Shown in pieces: positions 1-6,528 of a DNA stretch of 11,260 nucleotides. The position numbers were made by a program, and so were the translations under genes. The notes below the pieces were generated by a model that saw only the letters and a program-made list of their open reading frames with translations, had not been told where the DNA came from and searched no databases. This DNA is from an uncultured Eubacteriales bacterium (lineage in GTDB: Bacteria; Bacillota; Clostridia; Peptostreptococcales; Anaerovoracaceae). Position 1 is the first letter of the stretch. Each line of letters begins with the position of its first letter. The stretch covers positions 1 through 11,260 of the forward strand of contig CAJUEB010000052.1 of assembly GCA_910585135.1 (NCBI GenBank), given 5' to 3'.

Positions 1-25
1 CGATCCAGCAGAGGAAAAAGACTAT

Positions 26-283
26 ATGACGTTAAACGTCATGGAACATCTCGTGCGCGATCAAGTTCCCAAGTATGTCCGTCAGTTTGGACATTGCGAC
101 TGTGACCGCTGTATAGAAGATACGATTGCGCTGGCATTGACGCATTTGCCGTCTAAATATGTGGTGATCGATAAGCATGCGGTATCGCCAATGCTGAGTT
201 TCTATGAGAAACGGTATGCAGGGCAGCTTATCGTTGAGATCACGAAGGCAACTATGATCGTGAATGAATCGCCAAAGCATTAG
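26..283 (+). CDS. comFB: ComFB-like protein (possibly 5'-truncated by window edge)
   Basis: Small protein of 85 residues from ATG 26. The pattern LNVMEHLV at the N-terminus, a C-x-C-x2-C cluster (Cys24, Cys26, Cys29), then ALALTHLPSKYVV matches the late-competence ComFB family, whose hallmark is a Cys cluster followed by 'ALALN-LPP-YV'. ComFB is encoded in the B. subtilis comF operon immediately upstream of the flgM flagellar genes, so its place beside a flagellar cluster fits. Members of the family have been reported as cyclic dinucleotide receptors linked to motility or competence; whether this one binds a nucleotide cannot be told here. The frame stays open upstream to base 2, with only a weak GAGGAAA at about 11-17 as ribosome binding site, so the true start may lie outside the window. 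The TAG stop is at 281-283. Confidence 0.8.
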   Translation: MTLNVMEHLVRDQVPKYVRQFGHCDCDRCIEDTIALALTHLPSKYVVIDKHAVSPMLSFYEKRYAGQLIVEITKATMIVNESPKH

Positions 284-296
284 GAAGCCATGAAGG

Positions 297-317
297 GAAA
301 GTGATTTTTCAGCTTTC
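297..317 (+). terminator. Weak hairpin after comFB (possible terminator)
   Basis: Arms GAAAG-TGA (297-304) and TCA-(G)-CTTTC (309-317) can pair around a TTTT loop with one bulged G. It is followed only by TCTATTAATTT rather than a clean T-run. It lies 14 bp after the comFB stop and before the fliD promoter, so a weak terminator is possible but unproven. Confidence 0.3.
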
Positions 318-322
318 TCTAT

Positions 323-349
323 TAATTTCCCGCAGAAAAATGCCGATAT
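323..349 (+). promoter_or_regulatory. Sigma-D/FliA (sigma-28) type promoter for fliD
   Basis: The -10 element CCGATAT (343-349) is an exact match to the flagellar sigma -10 core. TAAT at 323-326 stands in for the -35 TAAA, with a 16-bp spacer inside the accepted 14-16 range. Transcription would start near 356, leaving about a 60-nt leader before fliD. A filament-cap operon is a classical late, sigma-D-dependent target, which FlgM, encoded downstream, would hold in check. Confidence 0.7.
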
Positions 350-418
350 AAAACTTAGAAATGAATCTTAAAAAATTGTTTTATATTTCAGCAGTTCAGA
401 TAAAAAGGAGAGGATATT

Positions 419-2779
419 ATGGCATCATTAAACTCAATTACAGGAACGCTAAGCTCGACATCGTCCCTTAGAGGGTACGGTGGATTGTCCAGTGGCCTGG
501 ACCGGGATAGCTTGATCGAGTCGCTTACTTACGGGACGAGAACGAAAATAGAAGCACAGAATGCGAAGAAAACGAAATTAGGCTGGACGCAGACGACGCT
601 GCGCGGCATTATCGATAAAGCATATAATTTCACTAACACATATACATCCTATACCTCATCCTCCAACCTGACATCATCGACTCTGTTTTCAAGAACGAAG
701 CTGTCTGTTTCAGGGGAATACAGCAAATATGTCAATGTTTCGGGAACCATCGGCAGCGGCGATCCTTTTTCGATTTTAGGCGTAAGGCAGCTGGCGAGCG
801 ATGCGAAATACACGGGAAGCGTAGCATCCTCATCCCAGTTGACAACGGGAGACATCGATTTCACTAAAGAGGTAGCGATTGACAGCCTGCGGGGAACGTA
901 TCTGTCGATCGAAGTCGGTGGTAAGCTTTACAGTGCAGATATTTCCAATGTCGATACAGCTGCCTTTGAGAATGATCCGCGGACGGCGATTGCTGATGCC
1001 TTGAACAAGGCCTTTGCCGACGAGAAGCTAAGTAATGGCAAATCTTTGGATACGGCGATTAAGGCAACAGTTGAAGACGGTAAATTGGTTCTTTCAGGAA
1101 TCGGCGGCAACGCTGTGAAGCTGTCCGGCGGTTCTGCTGCGAAGGTGCTGGGACTGGAAGATCAGGATATCACTGGCAAATCCGTTGCCATCAGTGATGA
1201 TATCGTGAACAAAGTCGTTACCAAGCAGGCGGCCGGTGCATTTCTGGCAGGAAAAACACTGACTTTTGCATATAATGGCACGAGCAAGACGATTACGTTA
1301 GGCAAGGACGTTGATACGCTGGATAAATTACAGGCAGACTTGCAGACCAAGATGAACGAAGCGTTCGGCAAAGGCCGTATTGAGGTTGAAAAGTCCGGCG
1401 ACGGGTTATCCTTTAAGACGATGAACGTACAGGAGGGCGCGGGCGTTGTTGACCATACCTCTACCCTGACCCTGGCAGGGGGCGGCTATAACGTTGTCGG
1501 CAAAACTGGGGTGTTCGGTATTGCGGTGGGAACGACGAACCGTGTGGATACAGCCAAGTCGCTTGAAACGGCAGGGCTTGCCAATGCAGTTCAGTTTACG
1601 AATGATAAAGCTGCGATCACGATTAACGATAGAACTTTTGAATTTGATAAGAGCGCATCGGTGCAGGAGGTTCTTAATACCATCAACCAGTCCGGTGTTG
1701 GCGTTAAAATTTCCTATTCAAGCAGCTCGGATAAGTTCAGTATCGTTTCAAACGAAAAGGGTGCAAGCGGGAAAATCGAGATGTCCGGCACGATCGCAGA
1801 AGCCTTCTTCGGCGCAGGGGATTTCACAGGTACAGACAAGAAAGTCAGCGTTGCAGGCAAGGACGCTGTGGTCGCGATCAAGTATGCGGGCGATGATGAA
1901 GAAACGATGATTTACCGCAACAGCAACAGCTTCACGGTGGACGGACTCAACGTGACGGTCAAAGGTGCGTTTGGCTTTGAAGATGTAAAAAACGATGACG
2001 GAAGCGTGAAACTGGATACCAACGGAAATGCGATACAAAAGCTCAAGGCTGATTCCGAGGCTGTTACGATCGAAGCTTCGGTAGATGCAGATAAGGCAGT
2101 CGAGACCGTTAAGAACATGATCGATGCCTACAATGAAATCGTTGCACTAGTAAACAGCGAGCTGCGGGCAAAGCCGGACAAGGATTATAAATCGCTTTTG
2201 ACATCGGAGCAGAAGAAGGAATTATCGGATAAGGAAATCGAGGAATATGAAACGAAGGCGAAACAGGGATTGTTATTTGGTGACAACGACCTGAGGCGTT
2301 TTGCAGATGATCTGCGCTTTACGATTTCCGGGGGAAATGCTTTTGCACTTTCTCAGATTGGAATTTCCGAATCAACGGAATACTCGGATAACGGCAAGCT
2401 GGTATTCGATGAACAAAAATTTAGGGAAGCATTGGAAAAAGATCCAGAAAACATCGATAAGCTCTTTAACGGGAAAACCGAAAACGGCCAGACAGCAGGA
2501 CTGATGACAAATATTAAGGATGTTATGAATAAGTACTGCGGCACAACGGGCGCGACGAAAGGCGTCCTGGTAGAAAGAGCCGGATCGGAGCATTCACCGC
2601 TTTCTTTGCTGCAAAACACGATGAAAGATCAGATCGATGAAATCGATGATTATATCGAAAAGCTCTTAGACAGGCTGGAATCGGAGGAAGACCGCTATAT
2701 CAAGCAGTTCACATCGCTGGAAACGTTGATTTCCCAGATGAACAGCCAGAGCAGCTATTTATCTTCGCTCAATCAGTAA
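419..2779 (+). CDS. fliD: Flagellar filament cap protein FliD (HAP2)
   Basis: FliD caps the growing filament outside the cell and folds flagellin subunits into place. The start ATG 419 has an excellent ribosome binding site, AAGGAGAGG at 405-413. The N-terminal FliD_N part (about residues 15-120) shows GLSSGLDRDSLIESL and a hydroxyl-rich coiled region. The C-terminal FliD_C part (about 560-786) shows LFGDNDLRRFADDLR, LSQIGIS, a DNGKLVFDEQKF-like segment and a final helical stretch that includes LISQMNSQSSYLSSL, as in other caps. At 786 residues it is much longer than E. coli (about 470) or B. subtilis (about 500) FliD. The extra length lies in the central, surface-exposed D2/D3-type region (about 120-560), rich in Gly, Ser, Asp and Lys with beta-type repeats. 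First gene of the fliD-fliS-fliT unit, behind a sigma-D-type promoter. Confidence 0.96.
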   Translation: MASLNSITGTLSSTSSLRGYGGLSSGLDRDSLIESLTYGTRTKIEAQNAKKTKLGWTQTTLRGIIDKAYNFTNTYTSYTSSSNLTSSTLFSRTKLSVSGEYSKYVNVSGTIGSGDPFSILGVRQLASDAKYTGSVASSSQLTTGDIDFTKEVAIDSLRGTYLSIEVGGKLYSADISNVDTAAFENDPRTAIADALNKAFADEKLSNGKSLDTAIKATVEDGKLVLSGIGGNAVKLSGGSAAKVLGLEDQDITGKSVAISDDIVNKVVTKQAAGAFLAGKTLTFAYNGTSKTITLGKDVDTLDKLQADLQTKMNEAFGKGRIEVEKSGDGLSFKTMNVQEGAGVVDHTSTLTLAGGGYNVVGKTGVFGIAVGTTNRVDTAKSLETAGLANAVQFTNDKAAITINDRTFEFDKSASVQEVLNTINQSGVGVKISYSSSSDKFSIVSNEKGASGKIEMSGTIAEAFFGAGDFTGTDKKVSVAGKDAVVAIKYAGDDEETMIYRNSNSFTVDGLNVTVKGAFGFEDVKNDDGSVKLDTNGNAIQKLKADSEAVTIEASVDADKAVETVKNMIDAYNEIVALVNSELRAKPDKDYKSLLTSEQKKELSDKEIEEYETKAKQGLLFGDNDLRRFADDLRFTISGGNAFALSQIGISESTEYSDNGKLVFDEQKFREALEKDPENIDKLFNGKTENGQTAGLMTNIKDVMNKYCGTTGATKGVLVERAGSEHSPLSLLQNTMKDQIDEIDDYIEKLLDRLESEEDRYIKQFTSLETLISQMNSQSSYLSSLNQ

Positions 2780-2834
2780 TGATTTAATAATACAAAGCGG
2801 TTAATGCATACCATATCGGGAAAAGAGGAAGTTT

Positions 2835-3209
2835 ATGAATGCAAATCGAGGATATGAGCAATACAAAGAACAGGCGGTCATGACGATGACGAGCAGCGAA
2901 ATGTTGCTTCTGCTCTATGACGAATTGTTAAAGCGGCTTATGCGCGCGAAGCTGGCTTTGGAAAAAAAGGATTATGAACTTTTCACAACATCAATTACGA
3001 GGTGCAGGGATATCGTCAGATATTTAAAGAATTCCTTGGATCATCAGTATGCGATCAGCAGGGAACTGCGCCGGATGTATGACTTTTTCCTCTATGAGCT
3101 TAGCCGCATCGAGGCCGGGCGCAGGGAAGAAGTGATTGAAGAACTGAAACCCCTTGTGAAAGATTTGCGGGATACTTTTGAAGAAGCGGGGAAAGCTGTT
3201 AATGAGTGA
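2835..3209 (+). CDS. fliS: Flagellin export chaperone FliS
   Basis: Cytoplasmic chaperone of 124 residues that binds the C-terminus of flagellin and keeps it unfolded for the type III export gate. The conserved N-terminal pattern GYEQYKEQAVMTMTSSEMLLLLYDE corresponds in its parts to the family's 'Y-x4-V-x-T-(A/S)-x4-L-LYD' signature (Tyr7 to Asp29). The remainder is an all-alpha bundle with charged amphipathic helices. The start ATG 2835 follows GAGGAA at 2825-2830. It lies 55 bp after fliD with no terminator between, so the two are probably co-transcribed. Its stop overlaps the next gene by 8 nt, implying translational coupling with the FliT-like protein. Length is normal for FliS (about 120-135). 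Confidence 0.95.
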   Translation: MNANRGYEQYKEQAVMTMTSSEMLLLLYDELLKRLMRAKLALEKKDYELFTTSITRCRDIVRYLKNSLDHQYAISRELRRMYDFFLYELSRIEAGRREEVIEELKPLVKDLRDTFEEAGKAVNE

Positions 3210-3624
3210 TCATATGTATGACGAAAGCTATCGCAAGGAATGGGCGCTTGAAGTGCTGAAATTCATGGTGGCGAGAAAAAACCACTTTGAAGAGACCCTG
3301 CGGATTACCAAAGAAGTCAGTGAAGCACTGGATCGAAACGACAGGGTATCGGTACAGATGCTTCTGAGTATGCGGGCAACAGAGCTGGAGGGGATCGATA
3401 AGACGATTATCGGTCTAGAACAATTCAAGCAGCAGCTTCATCCGCAGGCACAGCAGGAGATCGATCAGCTTCTCAAGGAGCAGGAGATCGAGGGGCAAAG
3501 TCCTGAAATGGAGAAAATCGCGGATACTGCGGGCAGATGCCGGAGATTATTGCAGGATATCATTGCGGTCGATAAGCGCATGAGCCGCCATGTAGCGGGT
3601 GCAGATTCATTTTATAAAGAATAA
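3202..3624 (+). CDS. fliT: FliT-like flagellar export chaperone (putative)
   Basis: A 140-residue, almost wholly alpha-helical, highly charged protein without signal peptide or membrane segment. I choose ATG 3202 rather than the in-frame TTG at 3178, because ATG 3202 overlaps the fliS stop (coupled ATGAGTGA arrangement) and has GGGGA at 3188-3192. Sequence in this family is poorly conserved. The call rests mainly on its position directly after fliD and fliS, where fliT stands in many flagellar operons, on its size, and on the helical FlgN/FliT look (long heptad-like helices, MRATELEGIDKTI). FliT binds FliD and, in enterobacteria, also the FlhDC regulator; only the FliD chaperone role is inferred here. 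A second FlgN-type chaperone is possible but less likely, since a clear flgN occurs downstream. Confidence 0.65.
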   Translation: MSDHMYDESYRKEWALEVLKFMVARKNHFEETLRITKEVSEALDRNDRVSVQMLLSMRATELEGIDKTIIGLEQFKQQLHPQAQQEIDQLLKEQEIEGQSPEMEKIADTAGRCRRLLQDIIAVDKRMSRHVAGADSFYKE

Positions 3625-3630
3625 CAACAG

Positions 3631-3663
3631 AGGGGAATCCGGCAAGACTGTGATTCCCTTTTT
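3631..3663 (+). terminator. Intrinsic terminator of fliD-fliS-fliT unit
   Basis: The arms GGGAATC (3633-3639) and GATTCCC (3652-3658) pair perfectly. Two more pairs come from A3631-T3660 and G3632-T3659 (wobble), and the 12-nt loop is 3640-3651. A T-run (3659-3663) follows at once. It sits 7 bp after the FliT-like stop. The ribosome binding site of the next gene (AAGGA, 3665-3669) begins two bases after the T-run, so read-through or a separate promoter is needed to express the ABC ATPase gene. Confidence 0.8.
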
Positions 3664-3675
3664 CAAGGATAAAGT

Positions 3676-4422
3676 ATGGCACAGGCAATCGTTTTTCAAA
3701 ACGTGAGTAAAGAATATGGGAAGGGTGAATATGCCTTAGAGCGCGTATCCTTTTCCGTGAAAGCGGGCGAGTTTGTTTTTGTGATCGGCAGAAGCGGCGC
3801 TGGCAAAAGCACATTGCTAAAATTGATCAGCAGGCAGCTTGTCCCGACCGGGGGGCGTATATGGGCGCTGGGGACAGAGGTTACAGCGTTAAAGGACAGG
3901 GAAGTTCCGTTTTTTCGCCGAAAAATAGGCATGATGCAAGCAGAATATGGACTTTTGCGAGATAAAACCGTTTATGAAAATGTGGAAATCGCCATGCGTG
4001 CGACCGGACAGCCCCAAAGACTTTACAAAAAACGTGTCATGCAAACCTTGCAGACGGTAGGCGTTTTGCACCGAAAAGACGCTTTCCCAGGCGAAATTTC
4101 CGTAGGGGAGGAAGCGCGGGTGCTGCTGGCGAGAGCATTGGTGGTGAATCCCGGTGTTTTGATTGCAGACGAACCTACTGCTAACCTGGATGCGGATAAA
4201 GCATATGACTTGATGCGCCTGCTGGATGACCTGAACAGAATGGGCGTTACGGTTATTGTGGGAAGCCATGACAAGGAGCTGGTTTCCATCATGAGAAAAC
4301 GGGTGCTGACGTTATCAGCGGGCCGGCTTGTCGCTGATGAGAAAAACGCAGCATATAATTATAGAGGCGTTGATGCAATGGAGGAAAGACGAATACGCAA
4401 TGAACAGAAACAGAGATTATGA
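3676..4422 (+). CDS. FtsE-like ABC transporter ATP-binding protein
   Basis: A 248-residue ABC ATPase of the FtsE/LolD/MacB type. Visible motifs: Walker A GRSGAGKST (38-46), Q-loop Gln88, Walker B VLIADEP with catalytic Glu166, D-loop ANLD (169-172) and switch His198. The signature motif, normally LSGGE/Q, reads ISVGE (141-145), with Gly to Val at its third position; the usual Gln after it is Glu. The C-terminus keeps an AYNYRG patch like the FtsE tail. FtsE normally works with the membrane protein FtsX to control cell-wall hydrolases at division, yet no ftsX or any permease gene is present here. The start ATG 3676 has AAGGA at 3665-3669. Its last 50 bases overlap the next gene, suggesting a coupled pair. 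True FtsE or a diverged paralogue cannot be decided from the window; I leave the symbol blank. Confidence 0.85.
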   Translation: MAQAIVFQNVSKEYGKGEYALERVSFSVKAGEFVFVIGRSGAGKSTLLKLISRQLVPTGGRIWALGTEVTALKDREVPFFRRKIGMMQAEYGLLRDKTVYENVEIAMRATGQPQRLYKKRVMQTLQTVGVLHRKDAFPGEISVGEEARVLLARALVVNPGVLIADEPTANLDADKAYDLMRLLDDLNRMGVTVIVGSHDKELVSIMRKRVLTLSAGRLVADEKNAAYNYRGVDAMEERRIRNEQKQRL

Positions 4423-5653
4423 AATGCAATGCCTTTTGGAACTTCTTTCTGCGGCAGTCAATAAAGAAACACGCCCCGAATGGCCGAGATACCCGAATTG
4501 GGGGGATCTGTACAGGCTGGCGGATTATCATCATGTCGCCAATGCCGTTTATGGCATGATTATTGGTATCGATGATCCAAAGCTCATGAGATGGAAAGGA
4601 AATTTCGAAGAGCGGTTTCATTATTGCGTGGTAATGCATGAAAAGTATCGCGAGGAAGAAAGTTTGATTCTCAAGTCCATGGAAAAGGCAGGGGTTCACT
4701 GCCTTTATCTGGAGGAAAAGGTTATATACGGATGTTATGCAAAGAAAGAGCATCATTATCCGATGCCGCTCGGTTTTTTGGTAGAGCCGGGCAAGGCGGA
4801 CCGGATCGCAGACGCGATGCAGAAAATCGGTTTTGTGCCAAAACAGAAGGACGATGACGAGGGGGAAAACGGCAAGCATCATTTCCATAAGCCGACGGGC
4901 GTAGATGCAATCTTTTATGAGAGAATGCCGTTTACCAACCGGAAAGCCAGCAAGTATTTTTCGATGCCGCCGCAGCCGTTCCGGAAGCAAAAGGGCTGCA
5001 AGTTTATTCATGTTCAGGATATCGATGATTTTTACATATATTATATTGCTACGCTGGCCGAAAAATACGCGCGCGGCAATCTGGAACTGCGCGATGTAAT
5101 GGATTTGTGGCAGTATTACCAGCTTTGCTACGAGCAGATGGAATGGAAGGTAATCAACAAAGAACTGAAACGCTTGGAAATAGATATTTTCGGCGATTTG
5201 ATCGTGAAGCTGGCGGCTACGTGGTTTGGTAATTTTGAGGGGTTTGATGAAGATTCTATCATTCTCATGTCCATGGAACGGTATATCATATCCAAGGGCG
5301 CGGATGAGCGGGAAGAAAATGAGAAGATCCTTCCTTTGGTGAAGGAAGTGGCGGACATCCGCCAGAGAAACCTGAAGAAAGAAAAACGCAGGAGAACCAT
5401 GGAAATGCTGTTTCCGGAAAGAGCCTATATGGAGGCCATTTATCCTGTGCTTTCCAAGACGGCGATATTGCTGCCATTTTGCTGGGTGGCTCGTTTAATA
5501 AGCCGACAGACACGAAAAGTAAAGTATTTTTTTGGCAGGATCGGAAACCGCATGAAAGCCAGGAGAATGAAAATCCAGGAGAAATTTCGTGAAACCCATC
5601 AGAAAATAAAGAAAAGATTCGCGAAAAGAAAAGAGGATGAAGATAACGCTTAA
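4373..5653 (+). CDS. NTP_transf_5-like nucleotidyltransferase-fold protein, active site apparently lost
   Basis: A 426-residue protein resembling the uncharacterised nucleotidyltransferase family NTP_transf_5 (PF14907). Family-like parts in order: an N-terminal helical region (about 10-100); the core from Gly107 to about 150, ending in KIGF; RDVMDLWQYY, the usual 'R-x2-DLW-Y' block; and near the C-terminus FPERAYMEAIYPVL with LLPFCWVARL, the family's 'YP-L-LLP-W-R' end. In active members the core carries LKG and (G)DxD; here these positions read LEE (113-115) and MPLG (131-134), so both metal-binding aspartates appear replaced by Pro132 and Gly134. The last about 55 residues are strongly basic. 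Start ATG 4373 is chosen for AGAGG at 4363-4367; ATG 4400 is an alternative and the upstream TTG 4328 is less likely. It overlaps the ABC ATPase gene by 50 nt. Function unknown; a sugar- or nucleotide-binding pseudoenzyme is only a guess. Confidence 0.72.
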   Translation: MQWRKDEYAMNRNRDYEMQCLLELLSAAVNKETRPEWPRYPNWGDLYRLADYHHVANAVYGMIIGIDDPKLMRWKGNFEERFHYCVVMHEKYREEESLILKSMEKAGVHCLYLEEKVIYGCYAKKEHHYPMPLGFLVEPGKADRIADAMQKIGFVPKQKDDDEGENGKHHFHKPTGVDAIFYERMPFTNRKASKYFSMPPQPFRKQKGCKFIHVQDIDDFYIYYIATLAEKYARGNLELRDVMDLWQYYQLCYEQMEWKVINKELKRLEIDIFGDLIVKLAATWFGNFEGFDEDSIILMSMERYIISKGADEREENEKILPLVKEVADIRQRNLKKEKRRRTMEMLFPERAYMEAIYPVLSKTAILLPFCWVARLISRQTRKVKYFFGRIGNRMKARRMKIQEKFRETHQKIKKRFAKRKEDEDNA

Positions 5654-5677
5654 TATTTCAGAGGGAAATGACGATAG
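5651..5677 (+). promoter_or_regulatory. Candidate sigma-D type promoter upstream of flgM
   Basis: TAAT (5651-5654), a 16-bp spacer, then ACGATAG (5671-5677). This is a two-mismatch version of CCGATAT with the same -35 variant and exact spacing as the fliD promoter. The B. subtilis flgM operon is also read partly from a sigma-D promoter just before flgM. The weaker -10 makes this tentative. Confidence 0.45.
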
Positions 5678-5685
5678 ATAATAGA

Positions 5686-5713
5686 GAGGTTTTCGATTGG
5701 CATATCGAACCTC
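5686..5713 (+). promoter_or_regulatory. Leader hairpin abutting the flgM ribosome binding site
   Basis: The arm GAGGTTTTCGAT (5686-5697) pairs with ATCGAACCTC (5704-5713) through ten base pairs with a two-T bulge, around the loop TGGCAT. The flgM ribosome binding site AGGAGG starts at 5716, two bases later. No T-run follows, so it is not a terminator. It might influence flgM translation or mRNA stability. Confidence 0.4.
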
Positions 5714-5726
5714 GCAGGAGGTATAT

Positions 5727-6038
5727 ATGAAAATTACGCGTGAAGCTGCTGCGGCAAGCTATTTAAATAAAGTTAATATCGACGTGAAGAACAGGCGGCC
5801 GGCATCGGTCAACGAATCGGGAAGAAACTTTGACCGCCTTATGATCAGCGCCAATTCCAGAAAAGCAGCCGAAGAACAGCTTGCGTCTGCTGCGAAAAAG
5901 GATGTCAGCAGCGCCGTTTTCCAGCAAGCTTCCGCAGAAAAGGTGGAGGCGCTAAAGGAACAAGTGGCGCAGGGTGCGTATCAGATCGATCCGGACGCTA
6001 TTGCGGGAAAGATTATGTTCTTTGGAGGAGATCAGTAG
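5727..6038 (+). CDS. flgM: Anti-sigma factor FlgM (negative regulator of flagellin synthesis)
   Basis: A 103-residue protein, normal for FlgM (about 90-105). FlgM binds and inactivates the flagellar sigma factor (sigma-D/FliA) in the cytoplasm until the hook-basal body is complete. The C-terminal half shows the family pattern: AEKVEALKEQVAQGAYQIDP followed by AIAGKIMFF, the sigma-binding helices. The N-terminus, MKITREAAA, lacks clear fold and is low in hydrophobics, as expected for this largely disordered protein. I use ATG 5727, preceded by AGGAGG at 5716-5721, instead of the in-frame TTG 5697, which lies inside a hairpin and has no binding site. Its TAG stop is directly followed by the flgN start, so expression is linked to flgN. 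Confidence 0.93.
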   Translation: MKITREAAAASYLNKVNIDVKNRRPASVNESGRNFDRLMISANSRKAAEEQLASAAKKDVSSAVFQQASAEKVEALKEQVAQGAYQIDPDAIAGKIMFFGGDQ

Positions 6039-6491
6039 ATGGAGCAATTTCAAAAAATCATCAGGGAACTGATCGCATTGTTTGAGGAGCATATGCCACT
6101 GGAGCAAAGGAAGCTGGAGGCGATCCAACATGACGATGTGGCCGGCGTCGAAGAATGCATGAAGCAGGAACAGGCTTTAACCTTAAAGCTCAGAGGTCTT
6201 GACCGTAAACGGGAGAGCATTCAGAAGGAGCTTGGATGGGAAGGAAAGTCATTTCGGGAAATCGTCGAAGCAGTATCTGCGGAAGACAAGCAGGGACTTC
6301 GGGAGCTGTTTGACCAGTTGACCAATATCGTAACGATCTTTTCGGAAACAAATAAAGAGGCGATGACGGCGATGGAGGTACACCTGCGGGATATGCAGAA
6401 GGTAATGAAGATAAAAACTCATGAGGGTGCGTACGACCCGGACGGGAATCCGGCGGCAGAGAATCGTACCCTTACGAATCGCAGGGTATAG
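6039..6491 (+). CDS. flgN: Flagellar export chaperone FlgN
   Basis: A 150-residue, alpha-helical cytoplasmic protein. FlgN escorts the hook-filament junction proteins FlgK and FlgL to the export apparatus. The two long helices (about 1-60 and 80-130), the LRGLDRKRESIQKELGW segment, and the Gly-Asn-Pro-rich tail (about 135-150: GAYDPDG then ENRTLTNRRV) fit the FlgN/YvyG family. The start ATG 6039 directly abuts the flgM stop, with GGAGGAG at 6022-6028 inside the end of flgM. It lies just before flgK and flgL, its expected clients, as in B. subtilis. Sequence identity in this family is low, so context carries part of the weight. Confidence 0.9.
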   Translation: MEQFQKIIRELIALFEEHMPLEQRKLEAIQHDDVAGVEECMKQEQALTLKLRGLDRKRESIQKELGWEGKSFREIVEAVSAEDKQGLRELFDQLTNIVTIFSETNKEAMTAMEVHLRDMQKVMKIKTHEGAYDPDGNPAAENRTLTNRRV

Positions 6492-6528
6492 AAGTAGATA
6501 TAGTTAGTTGATGAAGGAGGATTAGCTT

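Noticed and set aside
1494..1910. 138-residue plus-strand frame inside fliD in another frame
   Set aside because: The fliD frame is intact throughout, and this alternative is Arg/Ser/Gln-rich without motif or start signal.
2813..2840. CCGATAT on the minus strand just before fliS, with a TAAA upstream of it
   Set aside because: The spacing is only 12 bp, short of the 14-16 needed, and no minus-strand gene follows; probably chance.
4289..5011. 240-residue open frame on the minus strand over the ABC ATPase end and NTP_transf_5-like gene
   Set aside because: It is antisense to a well-supported gene, has no ribosome binding site, and its sequence is rich in His, Cys and Phe with no family resemblance.
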